From Chara braunii (taxonomy: Eukaryota > Streptophyta > Charophyceae > Charales > Characeae): a DNA stretch of 33,106 nucleotides. The notes beneath the pieces were generated by a model, which saw nothing but the letters and a program-made list of their open reading frames with translations, made no database searches and was not told the origin of the DNA. How positions within the stretch are numbered: position 1 is the stretch's first letter; each line of letters begins with the position of its first letter. Shown here piece after piece: positions 7,960 through 18,184 of the stretch. A program made the position numbers and the translations under genes. The stretch spans positions 736,521-769,626 of the forward strand of contig BFEA01000556.1 of the NCBI GenBank assembly GCA_003427395.1, read 5' to 3'.

Positions 7960-9378
7960 TTAAAAGACCAAAATATCATCCATGTACACAATCACGCAGA
8001 AATTGATCAGGGGCTGAGTTAGTCGGGTTTTGTTAACGAACTCAGCGAAGGCCATATTCATGGCCCGCTGAAACGTTGCAGGGGCGTTACAAATTCTCAT
8101 GGGACACCGGACCCATTGCCACGTGCCCTCAAACAGGACAAAGGCGGTTTTGGGTCGGTCCTCCGGTCGGACTGCAACGTGGTGAAAACCGTGTCGGATA
8201 TCGAACTTGGAACAGACTCGAGCGGCCCCGATAGCATCTAACAAATCATCGATTCGCGGCAAGGGATACACATCTTTGGTAGTGATGGCGTTCAATTTCC
8301 GGTAGTCGATACATACCCAAACCGAGCCATTTCATTTTGGCACGGGGACCACGGGAAAAGACCATGGTCCCAGCGATGGTTCGACCCACCCCAACCGCTC
8401 GAATTCCCGTACCCTTTCCAATGCCAGTTGCCTTTCTTTAAGGGAATATCGGTACGGTCGACAATGTATCGGGGCGTGATCCCCGGTGTCAATCGCGTGT
8501 TGTATCAAAGGGGTTAGCCCTATGTCGTGGTCCTGAATGCTGACGGCCTCAGGATAGGCCCATATAACCGCCAAGAGGAGGCGTTTGTATTCGTCCGGAA
8601 CACAGGTTGGTAAATGAACTTCTACGGTTCCCCCAGGAAAGGAGACCGTCGTCGTAACCATGGGGACCGCCGCGTTGGCATCGGGCGAGGCCCCAAACAA
8701 AGAGTTGTCGGTTTTCGCCGAAAGGACCGTCGCAATAAGTTGGTTGTCCGCCAGACTCATCGGCTCGCTTTCCATGTCACTGTCGCTGTCCAGTTCGGGT
8801 TCGGCCGAGGTTTCGACCGAAAAGGCCTGTGCCAGTTCCCTCGGTCCCCACCGATACTCCCTCGTTCGGGGTTGAAACGACACCCCCTCGTTCAGGAGTA
8901 TCGCGACTTTTTCATTCGTGAGTAGGGGCCGTGGAGGTCGAAAAGATAAATCGCACAGCCCCCTCAGCTCGGTAAACCTTTCAGGTAGGGGGTCCGTCCG
9001 GAGATACAAGGACGCAAGGGGTTCCGAAAGGTCAGCTATTCGGGACACCCTCAGCAGGGGTTCCCCCTGCACCACGGAGGAGAACGGGTGCGACCAATTG
9101 GACTCGCTCCGAACTATTTCCAGTGGTTCTCGCCGCCAAGAATGGCGCCACCGATCCTGTACTCGGATCGGATATCGGTCGGGTGCATCAGTCTTGTCAG
9201 TTTCCGTCGAGGGTTCATTTTCGTCTGGTGACAGGCGTCGGATCATGTTGATTTGATGGGCTTTAGTGGTGAGGCGAGGTGCCGGATGGGTGCGCATGCG
9301 CACCGCCAGTCTCATTGGTATCGTTTGGGGTTTGGGGTGGGCCGATGTGAGCACCACCTTACAACTGTCAAAGTGCAT
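7960..9378 (-). pseudogene. Element 1 reverse transcriptase with in-frame stops
   Basis: Same frame as the protease ORF upstream and RNase H downstream. The N-terminal 250 residues are a linker of unclear function. RT begins near HCRPYRYSLKERQLALERV and GWVEPSLGPWSFPVVPVPK, then meets TGA at 8334-8332. It resumes with CIDYRKLNAI, KFDIRHGFHH (first catalytic Asp), PEDRPKTAF, CNAPATFQ and YMDDILVF (catalytic YxDD intact) before TAA at 7962-7960. With the TAG at 9399-9397 that makes three nonsense codons in one otherwise continuous frame. The interruptions are scattered rather than at a module boundary, so I read them as decay and not as programmed readthrough. Confidence 0.88.
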
Positions 9379-9396
9379 TCGCGCTCCGACCGCCGC

Positions 9397-10695
9397 CTAC
9401 CACGGAATGCCTAGCAGAACATCATACGCCTGTACATCCATCACGATCACGTCACACAAACAATGCACCCGCCCCACCCGTATGGGCACGTTCGTTATTC
9501 GCCCTTTACAATGAATATTATCTTCCGTAGCGGATATATACAGTTCATCCGGCCGGAGGGCCTGAACCTGTCCTTCCCTTCCCAACTGTTTCGTCAATCT
9601 CCAAGAAATGGCGATCGCCGATGATCCTGAGTCTAGGATGGTGGCCGAGGGGTTTCCCCAGACCTCACAGTCACACTCTATGCTTTTCCAGGTTATAGGA
9701 TAGGCCCAGAGGAATACCTCGGGTTTTTCCGAGGCAGAATCTACGGTCTGGATCATCCTTATCCAGTTGGCTTGGTGCACCTCTGAGGTCGAGGGCTGTG
9801 ACTCCTCGTTGGTGGGTGGGTCCCGTAGGACCGACTTTTTGCCCTTTCGACTTTCCTCGAATCGGCGCTTGCTTTTGAGGCACCGTTCGATTAACTTTTC
9901 GTTAGCCGCTTCGGAAATGGTTAGCAGATATGGAATAGGGACGGGGACCCGAAGATCCAGAGCCTTCAAGGCATCCAATACGTCGATATGGCCATCCTTG
10001 TATTCAGGACCAGGTACCGCAAGATCCTCGAATCCTGGTCGCCACGGCCCGAGGTCGTTTTCCTCGGTAATCCGTTGGACGTGACGTATCACTCCGATGG
10101 TCCCAGGTTCGAACATTGCTGACGCCATATACTCATCGGGTCCCATCTCAGTGGCCGCCGGGGTCACCATCTCCGTCGTTCCTATGTCCATTACCGTGGT
10201 TACCCTCCCCTGACATGCAGCGGTGGGAGCAGCCAGCGGGATTTGGGAAGGTCCGGTGGGCCCGCCCTGAGTTCGGGGTTTCGGACAATCTTTCGCAAGG
10301 TGGCCTGGCTGATTACAGTTGTAACAGCGTAGGGGTGGGACAGCCCCGACCACGGCCGGTCTTAAAATAGGGGCTCCGGCAGCCATAGCCGCCTGTTGCC
10401 GTTGTGCGGCGGCTATGCGTTGCCGTTGCAGACCTTGAACAAACTCCGTCAACGGGGCTATTACCGTAACTAGTTGGGCCGCGACTTCTTTCATGGATGC
10501 TTCTTCCTCGCCCCGGCTTCCTTGCGTTTGACTAGAGCGATGGGAGGCCGAAGCAGAGGAAGAAGTTTTCCGATCCGAGCCTTTCTTTGCCGGTCCCAAC
10601 CCGAAGCGATCTTCGAACATTCGTGTCGTAGCGGAGTAGCTATTGCGTCGAACACCCGAAGGGTCATCTTCGTCGGATTCTGAGTCCAGGCCCAC
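9397..10695 (-). pseudogene. Element 1 nucleocapsid finger and aspartic protease
   Basis: A 432-codon frame that opens with a GTG-aligned residue, so it is not a true start: gag enters it by a frameshift from the ORF at 10491-11045. Residues 124-137 are a CCHC knuckle, CYNCNQPGHLAKDC (C-x2-C-x4-H-x4-C), which binds genomic RNA. The aspartic protease lies at about 345-432 with the catalytic Asp-Ser-Gly at 355-357 (ILDSGSSA) and the C-terminal VLLGIPW. A TAG at 9399-9397 interrupts directly after GIPW and the same frame goes on into the RT ORF. In Ty3/gypsy elements protease matures the Gag-Pol polyprotein in virus-like particles. Confidence 0.88.
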
Positions 10696-11263
10696 ATCGT
10701 AATTTTCTTGCGGATCTTTTTCCGCAGACGAGAGTCGGATAGTCCCCTGACGAAATCAGTCCGTACCATTTTCTCATCCACCCCGGAGCGTTCGGCTAGG
10801 TACGTAAAACATTCAGCATATCTAGCCACGGTCTCCTGAGGCTGCTGTGTATATTCCTTTATTAAACGGAGGCATTGACTAGGTGCGATGTGATCAAATC
10901 TATCGAGAAATTTCCTCTGGAAGGCTGCCCAATTAGTGAAGGGGTTTTGTCCGTACCACTCAAAAGCGGTTCGGCTAACCTTCCGGGAATTCGTTCTCGG
11001 AGCAACTGGTCCGACCAGCCCTAGGCTTTCAAGGCAGCTAGCCAAGTGCGAGGATCGGTGTCATCTTCAGAAAAAATGGGCACTTCGGAGGGAGGAGGTA
11101 CAAAGTACAGGGGATGATTGGCCATCCCCGCGTGGTTGTTGCTGTCGTTTTCACCCCCAATTCCGGGTTCCACCATCGCGGGAGGCGGGTTTCGAGTCTG
11201 ACCTCTCGCTCGGTTTTGATTGCTATTCGCGGGCCTCCGTCGACGGGGAGCCAGCCTACTCAA
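10491..11263 (-). pseudogene. Element 1 gag (capsid) in two frames
   Basis: The N-terminal part is open from 11263 to 11021 in one frame. Its first ATG is at 11176-11174; the frame upstream has none before the PBS. It reaches SEDDTDPRTWLAALKA, and Gag then continues in another frame (11045-10491). The second part has the retrotransposon-gag pattern: FEWYGQNPFTNWAAFQRKFLDRF, then APSQCLRLIKEYTQQPQETVARYAECFTYLAERSG and FVRGLSDSRLRKKI (quoted here in segments). Around 10695 the sequence shifts frame again into the CCHC/protease ORF. Gag builds the virus-like particle in the cytoplasm. The leader between PBS and gag is only about 100-180 bases, in contrast to Elements 2 and 3. Confidence 0.82.
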
Positions 11264-11356
11264 AAATGCGAAAAATCTAATGAAAAGATCAAAAAGAGAA
11301 AAAAGAAGAAACTTTAAAACAGGGTAATCGTCCTAGGAAAACCTCGGAGCCGAAAT

Positions 11357-11374
11357 GAACCAGCTCTGATACCA
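11357..11374 (-). promoter_or_regulatory. Element 1 primer-binding site (initiator tRNA-Met)
   Basis: The minus strand reads TGGTATCAGAGCTGGTTC, the classic plant PBS complementary to the 3' end of initiator tRNA-Met. It directly abuts the LTR end GTGAGGT, fixing that LTR as the 5' LTR and the element as minus-strand. Confidence 0.92.
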
Positions 11375-11951
11375 ACCTCACGCCCCCTCGCAGCTTCCCG
11401 TACGGGGTCGCCGATCAGAGTTCTAGGAGGGGCGTGGCCGAAGATTTTTGGCCGTAAGGGTTGAGTCTCCCGAACGGAACGGGAGGCTCTCGTTTCTTGG
11501 CCGAGGTTTTTCTCGGAGTCGAACGGTCGTCGCGAAGTCCCACGGGGGTCGGATTACCTCGAAACGATAAAATCAGAAGGGTTTCAGTGAAAATGAATTG
11601 TCGTCGTGCATCGGGACGGGAAAAGGCATCAAGGGGAGGAGGCCATGACGGCAGACGACAAAAACTCTGGCCTCATGGGTTCCGGGGATAGATGGTGGGT
11701 TCGAAGCCTTACGGCCTCGTCATCGGCCCCACGAAGTGGCCGAACCCTCGGGTCTTTTGCTGTAGAGGTGGTTGGTTTGAGGCCTTCAAGCCTCGGCGTC
11801 GGACTCATAGAGCCCGCGCGAAAGTTTTCGGGAGGGTAGAGCGGCGGGAGGACCCGTCGGCATCTGAATTCGAAATTGCGCGGGCAGCGCCCCCGCACTA
11901 CGGGAAAGCTCGGGGAAACGTGTCGCTCCCTTGTAACCCAGGACCAGTCGT

Positions 11952-12021
11952 NNNNNNNNNNNNNNNNNNNNNNNNNNNNNNNNNNNNNNNNNNNNNNNNN
12001 NNNNNNNNNNNNNNNNNNNNN
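11952..12021. other. Assembly gap (70 N) in Element 1 5' LTR
   Basis: Seventy N separate GACCAGTCGT from GACACCAGCG. In the other LTR the same anchors are separated by 25 bases, so the placeholder is probably about 45 bases too long. Correcting it makes the two LTR lengths agree to within 1 bp after the 26-bp indel is allowed for. Confidence 0.9.
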
Positions 12022-13132
12022 GACACCAGCGACAATCAAACTGCGGTCGCCACGCGGCGTGAGCGGCCGACCAGGGCAACACCGTTAAACCCGTATAAGG
12101 CAATATTAGAGTCAGGCAATCAAAGCGATCAATCAACACAAACCCGTTCCCCCTTATCTCACAAGCCCGAGGCGGGTCTTGCCAACACACTTGCTCCGTC
12201 CGCCTCAGCGCGCGCCGTACGTCCGCATCGCAGTAGACGCTGTCGTCATCTGTGATGGGGAAGGTCAGTAGCGAAATGAGACGATCGGAGGTACGTGGTG
12301 AACACGGGCAAGATCCCACGTTCCCGGTCATCCGAACCAACACCGAATCCATACAACAAACGTCGCAACTCTTCTCTCTCGAAAGTGGGTGCGTAGGGGG
12401 AGGATGACGAAATCTAAGCTTTCTCACCTTGGCGGGGGCGTCGATCGTCCGCGCGGACGCAGGCGGTTGACGTCACCGGTACGGGGACGAGAAACTTTTA
12501 AAGGCGATGGCTGTTAGTTCAAGAGGAAGGCGATCGAAAAGGAAGAGAAAGAGAGTTACGCCAAGCCCGCGCGGGAGCGCAGGAAAGGCCGCGGAGGGGA
12601 GGGGAACAACCGGATCAACACACTCATACTCCTAAGCAGACGGTCCCCCAGTTCAGTTTCCCCATCCCCGCCCGGACGAGTACATACACACATACATGTA
12701 TGCAATCAACAACCCTTGTCAGGACATCTAATCATCCATGGACCTTCGACGTCACTCATGCTCATAACCAACTCCCATCTCTCGGGGCTTACGCACACGA
12801 CATGCATAGACAAAGCAGCAATGGAGATAAAATCGAGTCCTTCTTGTACACAAAAAATTCAATTAACCTCTGCCCCCAGGCGCAGCCTTCAAAACTTCCC
12901 AAGACCACCGACCACCATAGCCACAAAGCCCTGCCGCGGCCGGCGTCCAATCCCCACCACTGCTCGGTCCTTCCGACTGCTTCGCCCTGAGACTACCGCG
13001 GGGTCCACCCCACGTCGTCACTCCGCCCGTCCTTGGGCTCGTCGAGCCTGTTCGGCGCCGCGAACTCTCGCACATAGCTCACGCAGCATTGCAGCTGAGA
13101 TCACAGAGAGGGAGAGGAGAGGGTTGTGCAAA

Positions 13133-13138
13133 TTTATA
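13133..13138 (-). promoter_or_regulatory. TATA box of Element 1 5' LTR
   Basis: The minus strand reads GCTATAAATTTGC, conserved with 2442-2447. Predicted transcription would start about 30 bases downstream, near 13100, and run leftwards through gag and pol. Confidence 0.6.
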
Positions 13139-13839
13139 GCGTGGGAGGCGGCGGGTTAACAGCGCGAGGTGCGGGCAGCGCAGGGTGTAGATGAGCAGGA
13201 CAGGAGAGAGGGGTGGGGAGTTAGAGGGTTCGATCCGCGAGATTGCATGGCTACGTGATTGGGGTGTTCGTCCAAGTGGTGCGCGATTTCCCGCTTTCCA
13301 CATTGATCCGAGCATCCCAACTATGCAGCTAAGGATCAAGCTGGGCGTAGGGGAAGACGAAGAGTCCTGCATGGGGAAAACGCGCGCAGCAAGAAGGGAA
13401 GATGGTGCGAGGATGAAAAGCAAGAAACGGGGATGCGAGACGCGCGAAGAAACTGGAGCTTGGGCGCGCGCGCAAAAATTCAAAAAGTCCTAACCGCACC
13501 CGTTTCTTGGTTTTCATACCGCGGCTGTTATTCGCCCGCGGGAGTTATTAACCAAACAAAATGAAAAAACCGTTTCAAAAAGAAAACAAAAGCAAAAAGA
13601 AAGAAAAAACCCTTTCTATCCGCGTCCGTACTTCGGGGTTTCCGCGGGATTTTTCCTCAGGGATACGGCAAGCTGCGCGGTTCGGATCTGAGCTTATCAC
13701 ATGCGCACCCGTGGCCCCAGGGTAGGTCAAGCAAAATTGGAACATGGGTCAAATTGTGGCCGCGATCTATTTCACAGTTGGAATGATTTCTCAAAATTTA
13801 TTGAGTATTTTTCTTGGAAAGATTACAACAAAATCTACG

Positions 13840-13907
13840 AGTACTCCAATTTTCAAGTTTTTTCACGTATTCTTATGAGCGCGACAACTCACTGAATTTG
13901 GAGTACT
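13840..13907. repeat. Inverted repeat
   Basis: AGTACTCCAAT at 13840-13850 pairs with ATTTGGAGTACT at 13896-13907 (nearly perfect), leaving a loop of about 45 bases. It lies 139 bp from the Element 1 end and could be a small hairpin or part of a MITE. Confidence 0.55.
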
Positions 13908-14622
13908 TTTTTAGTTTGGCCCACATATGGTTGAGTGGCAAAAAATGAAAAATGTGTCGAAGGGGCCTCGTCCCACTACGTCCGATTTACGCTTGTGCTC
14001 CGCCGTTTTCCACCACGTGCGGCCGTCTGTGATATGCGTGAGTCGTTGATCATTTCGTGTATCCACTGCTAGTGTGGATTGTCTTTGTTTTCATGGATGC
14101 AGCTTCCTGTCGGCCAGTAGAATTGTTTTCTTAATCATTTGTTGGCCATTTAGTTGGCCACTTTGCGTTGGCGCGAAGGGTCAATACTATGGTTTTTTTT
14201 GGGGGGGGTGTTTTTGAAGCTTCGCGCCTTGCTATTTTTTTTTGCAGAAATTGAGAATATTGAGATTTCTGTGGAAGACTGCGAACAGGCCGGGGAGAAG
14301 GTCGCATGCAGATGTATCGGGTTGGTGGAAGTGTGATGCATAGCGTTGGCCTTGTTTTCTTTGCATTTCTGAAAATAAAAAAAAGGATTCTTTATATGTT
14401 TTTTTCAAAAGAAACGGCCGCCACACACCTTGTACGCGATGCTAGTAGGTCGAGGCCCACGATCTCATCTATGGATTTTCAAAATTTCCGATTCACAGAA
14501 AATCGCAGAAAATCGCCAAAGTTGCCTCTTGCAAAACGCCTGTTTCGTTGTGCCTGACGTCCCTGTTTTGAGAAGACGGGCTTCAACGCCTGGGCGTGAG
14601 GGCCCTTTTGCAGTGCACATGC

Positions 14623-14719
14623 CCTCACTTCTTTTGGGGGTCTGCTTCTACCCAAGGACCGGTCCAACGCCCCCCACTTCTTTTTTGGGGTCCACTTCCA
14701 CCCAAGGACTTGTCCTCCG
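14623..14719. repeat. Degenerate 48-bp tandem repeat, two copies
   Basis: Two units share CACTTCTTTT, a run of G, TCTACCCAAGGAC or its variant, and end in a GGTCC or TGTCC motif. A third partial match begins at about 14759 (CCAAGGACGGGTCC). The first unit contains the palindrome GGACCGGTCC. Confidence 0.6.
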
Positions 14720-15909
14720 TTTTTTCAGCCGGAGCTAGCTGTAGGTAGTCCGCAATCTTGCCAAGGACGGGTCCCCCAAATTTTTTCGTCCCCTAAGAAC
14801 CCACTTTGCCTCCTGGTCGGCCGCCCCTGAAAATGCCACACCTTGACACAGCCGTGGAAGCCCACTATAACCCAGCCTTAGGGCTGCGAAATAGCCCCCA
14901 GTGCATGTTCCCCAACGATTTTAATTGTTTTTGATCGATGAGGGTAGGAGACACAAGTGGCGCAGTTTACGCGGCATCAGGCAAGCTTCTCGAGGAGGGT
15001 AAGTCGCATGCGCGGCAGTGACCCTCTGGAGGGGAACTCGTGTGGGGGCATCAGGCTGCCGACGTGGCACTCGCCGGGCAGGTGGTAGAGCAAGGTGGGA
15101 AGAGTGGACTGAGTCGGGCCACGTCAGACACGAGGAAAGCAGTGTCCGGCGAGCTCTTGATCGTTGAGATCGTGCTTAGGAGTGAGTGGCAACTAGAGTG
15201 ACAGCCCTTGTCAAGGACTTAACGTGTCAATCAATCGGCAGCCGCCTTACAAAATCTACATTGTTGACAGCTACCTAGGCAGGGACAAGAGGGGATGGAC
15301 CGGCCACAGCATTCACGAGAGGTTAGGTTCGCTTCCCCGCGCCTTCATTGGTCCCTCACCCTTTTCGTTCTCCTGTCATTAGCTGTCTGTCGTCGGTTGA
15401 TTCGCCTCGTCGAGGATCGCAAGTCGTTCATATTCTCTCACTCTCACTCCGGTCTGCGACGCATCTCCTTTCAGCGCTTTTTCTTTGTTCTGTTTTGTGA
15501 TCTATAATAACAGACAGACAGAAGGGTTGTGCAAGCCTGAGGGGTTGGATCGGGCTTGGTGGCGCGTCTTTTTCAAGTCAATGGAATGGCGCGTTGTTTA
15601 CGCAGCCCTTGCTCTCTTGCCTCAGTTCCTTGCTCGCTGTCCATTACCTTGTGATGGGCTGATTGTCTCAGTAAACAACGCGCCCAGTTCAACAAACACG
15701 TGCCATGTCCGCGTCGCTAGGCGCTCACCTTCTCTGTTGCGTCGCGTCAACAGAAAGCGCGAGAGTGAACAACTTGCGCAACTCCCTCCCTCACCCGCTC
15801 TTGGCGCCCTGTTTTTCCACCATGTTTTACGATCGCCTCGTCTGGCTCCCAGTGCTTCTCCTCCCGCCTACTGCACTCCGCCCGCTCCTACCCTCTGTCT
15901 TCTTACATT

Positions 15910-15943
15910 TTGACTTTTGACGTTTGACTTTTAACTTTTGACT
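15910..15943 (+). promoter_or_regulatory. Cluster of four TTGAC (W-box-like) motifs
   Basis: TTGACT at 15910 and 15924, TTGACG at 15917 and TTGACT at 15938 within 34 bases. TTGACY is the WRKY-factor core in plants. Function is inferred; the cluster may simply be a decayed heptamer repeat. Confidence 0.4.
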
Positions 15944-16016
15944 TCATCGGCCCCGCATTGTCGCCCGTCGTTCTCCGTTTCATTTCTTCCTCCTCCTCCC
16001 CCACTTTGTCGAACTT

Positions 16017-16082
16017 CCCCCCCCCCCCCCCCTCCGTCACCCCCGTCCCCCCCCCGGCCCCCCCCCCCCCCCCCCCCCCCCC
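16017..16082. repeat. Poly-C tract with four long C-runs
   Basis: C-runs of 16, 5, 9 and 25 bases within 66 bp, broken by short interruptions. The minus strand therefore has four long G-runs able to form a G-quadruplex, and the plus strand an i-motif. It lies about 2.4 kb upstream of the first recognised HSBP1 exon. Confidence 0.9.
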
Positions 16083-17809
16083 GCCTCCCAGCGGCGTCAT
16101 TCTCGCGCTAACGTCTCCCTCGAATGTGACGTCTCCCCCTTCTTGATGCGTCATCCTTGTTCTCCCTCCCTTTTTCCTCTCTTTCGCCAGGCTTTCCATT
16201 CAAGACCTCCGCCTGCGAACCCCTGCCTCCCCCCTTTCCGCTCACAGCCCGCCCGCGCTGGGTCTCTTTGGCCTATCATTCCTTTCGGTTTGATAAATAA
16301 ACCTTCTCGCGCTGAAATGCCTTGCTCCATAGGAGTAATCTTTCAGATCTCCATTCGGCGCGTTCCTACCCTTTCTGCTGCTGGGAAATGTAGTCGACAC
16401 CCCAGCAGTGCTTGTGAACTGTGACGTGACACTCTTCTCCGTCGTCCATCTTTCCCGCCACACCTGGTTCTGTTTGACGATATGATCACGACGGCCCTCT
16501 GTTCTTCCGGCTTATCGTTGATCTTTCTCATCTGTCATGAATATCCCGGTGTTGTCCCCAGTCCTTCACGCGATCCATGTATTTCTTGCCCTGTGGTTGT
16601 CGTTGCGCACGCTGTCCTTTCTGTTCGTTCCATCTACCGTTTCCCTTGTCCTGATTCCCCGTCTTTCATGCCAACTAAGCTACACTGCCCCCTCCCTCCC
16701 CCCACCAATTCCACCGATCCTTGATCCACTCTCTTCTTGTGATGCTCGTCCCTCTTTTTTAACCTCTTTCCCGTGGACAGGTATCTTACTCCATTTTCTT
16801 GCCGCTCGCAGGCCCGTGCGCTCGCTCTTTTTTGCTACTGCTGCGCTGCTGTTGTACCTCCGTTGTGCGCTCTTTTTCTGTTTACCTCCCCCTCTGCTTC
16901 GAATCCTTGCATTCTTTTTCACCCCAAGAAAAGAATGGCTGATCACATGGCCTCCCTCTTGCTTCCCGTCCGCATTCTCTTCCTTCAGGTCTTGTCTCTC
17001 TTAACGATGATGCATTTCAGTCCGTGTAGCGCGATCAGTACAAGATGTTTATCCTCCCTGGGCATCTTCCGCTTCCCCGCCTCCTTTCCCTCTCCTCCCC
17101 CTCCCTTCGCCCCTCTTCCTCTGCTGTCCTCGATTTCCTAAGCTAGCTGCCAGGCTTCTGCTGCCGTCAGCATCATTCGCGCTTCTTTCCCGCCTGCAGC
17201 GCGAGTCTGCGCCCAGTTCCTTACATCTATCGTCAAACCGTTCTGCCGCCGGCGTCCTCCGCGCCCCCTGCTCGAGTCTCCACTCAGTTTTCCCATTCTC
17301 CGCCCACTTGTTGTGCTGCCGGCGCGCTCCCCTGCTGCGCCAGAGTTTCCGCATCGTTTCCTTTTTTTCTATTCGCATCCCGATTCTTCCCGCCTTATGG
17401 GGCCCCGCCTTCGGCTTCCCATTCGCCCGTGTCCTGTATCCTGCCAGTTTGCCGACACGTTGATTGCATGCGCCCCCCATCGACACCCCTGAATCTTTCC
17501 ATCGTTCACGTCCATATCCTCGATCTCTTCTGGGTGCGCTGCTTCTTCCCCCTTACCCTATCCATGGCCTGAATTGGCGTAGGGATGATGATGCCTGAAA
17601 CGCATTCCCGCGTACACGGGCCTTGAACTGATTATGCCAGGAACGATCTATGACTCCGTGAACACCTGATGATGGCAGTTTCAGTCAGTCAAGGTTATTG
17701 AGTTGCTCAACCGAACTGTCAGAGATGTCACGATTTGCGATTGCGACGGCTCTGCTTGGGTCTCTCTCTCTCTCTCTCGCGTCTGCTCTTTCTCTTTTGT
17801 TCTGTCCCT

Positions 17810-17854
17810 TCCTCCTCCTCCTCCTCCTCCTCCTCCTCCTCCTCCTCCTCCTCC
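17810..17854. repeat. (CTC)n trinucleotide microsatellite
   Basis: About 15 units of CTC/TCC, preceded at 17761-17778 by a short (CT)n. The purine strand is GAG-rich. In-frame translation gives poly-Ser, poly-Pro or poly-Leu, which explains the apparent ORFs here. Confidence 0.9.
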
Positions 17855-18076
17855 AACCCTCGTGCCGCTTGGGTGTTTCCTATCGGTTCCTCGAAATTGT
17901 TGTTATTTTTTTTATTGAAAGGAAGAAAATATCAACGTTGCCCCTGTTGTGGTTGCCGTTGCCGCGTGGGTGCTTCTCTTCTCTTCCTCTGAACCAGGAA
18001 TTTCCCAGTGTCTCGACTCTCTCGATTCTTGTCAGCTATTCTCTGCTCCCGTTCAGTCTCATGTGCGGATCCCAGT

Positions 18077-18184
18077 TCCAATCTCAATCTCAATTCCAAT
18101 CCCGATCCCGATCCCAATCCTGATTTCCCAATTACACTACCAACTCGCCTCAATCCCGATCCCAATCTCAATCTCAATCTCAAT
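18077..18184. repeat. Degenerate CAATCT/CGATCC hexamer arrays
   Basis: Two blocks (18077-18120 and 18150-18184) of a 6-base unit alternating between CAATCT, CAATCC and CGATCC, separated by about 30 non-repetitive bases. The variation is mostly C/T and A/G. Confidence 0.8.

Larger units (their letters stand above)
719..13701 (-). mobile_element. Element 1: Ty3/gypsy LTR retrotransposon with PHD-like finger and accessory 3' ORFs
   Basis: A near-complete 13-kb retrotransposon read right to left. Two direct LTRs of about 2.3 kb flank an internal region with, in element order, a PBS for initiator tRNA-Met (11374-11357), gag (11263-10491), CCHC finger plus protease (10695-9397), RT (9378-7960), RNase H (7941-7141), PHD-like finger plus integrase (7139-5316) and accessory ORFs (5341-3415). 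PR-RT-RH-IN order is diagnostic of Ty3/gypsy. There is no chromodomain after the integrase; the integrase C-terminus is a Ser/Pro-rich tail. The four bases TGCG flank both outer ends (715-718, 13702-13705), which I read as the target duplication. The LTRs differ at 11 of about 235 aligned positions, 10 of them transitions, so the insertion is old. Three nonsense codons and several frameshifts make the copy non-autonomous. Confidence 0.93.
11375..13701 (-). repeat. Element 1 5' LTR
   Basis: Direct copy of 719-3036 in the same orientation, next to the PBS and therefore the transcribing LTR. It carries a 70-N gap (11952-12021) and lacks 26 bases present in the other LTR. The TATA box is at 13133-13138 on the minus strand. 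Its outer end is TGTGATAAGC at 13701, followed by the flanking TGCG. Confidence 0.93.
13706..16316. other. Host DNA between Element 1 and the HSBP1-like gene
   Basis: No protein-coding gene is supported. AT-rich sequence to about 14500 contains an inverted repeat (13840-13907). A degenerate 48-bp tandem duplication lies at 14623-14719. Unremarkable sequence to 15900 is followed by four TTGAC motifs and a long C-tract. The ORFs in the later part are products of pyrimidine-rich composition. It may contain the promoter of the downstream gene. Confidence 0.5.

Noticed and set aside
7960-9399. Possibility that the three in-frame stops mean a variant genetic code or programmed readthrough
   Set aside because: All three stop codons are used once each at unrelated places inside domains, and Elements 2 and 3 are also decayed; mutation is simpler.
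16537-17004. 155-codon ORF rich in Leu/Pro/Ser
   Set aside because: Composition follows the CT-rich DNA; overlapping ORFs in the other frames look alike; no domain or start context.
17049-17486. 145-codon minus-strand ORF rich in Arg/Gly
   Set aside because: The reverse of the same pyrimidine-rich tract; low-complexity composition and no motif.
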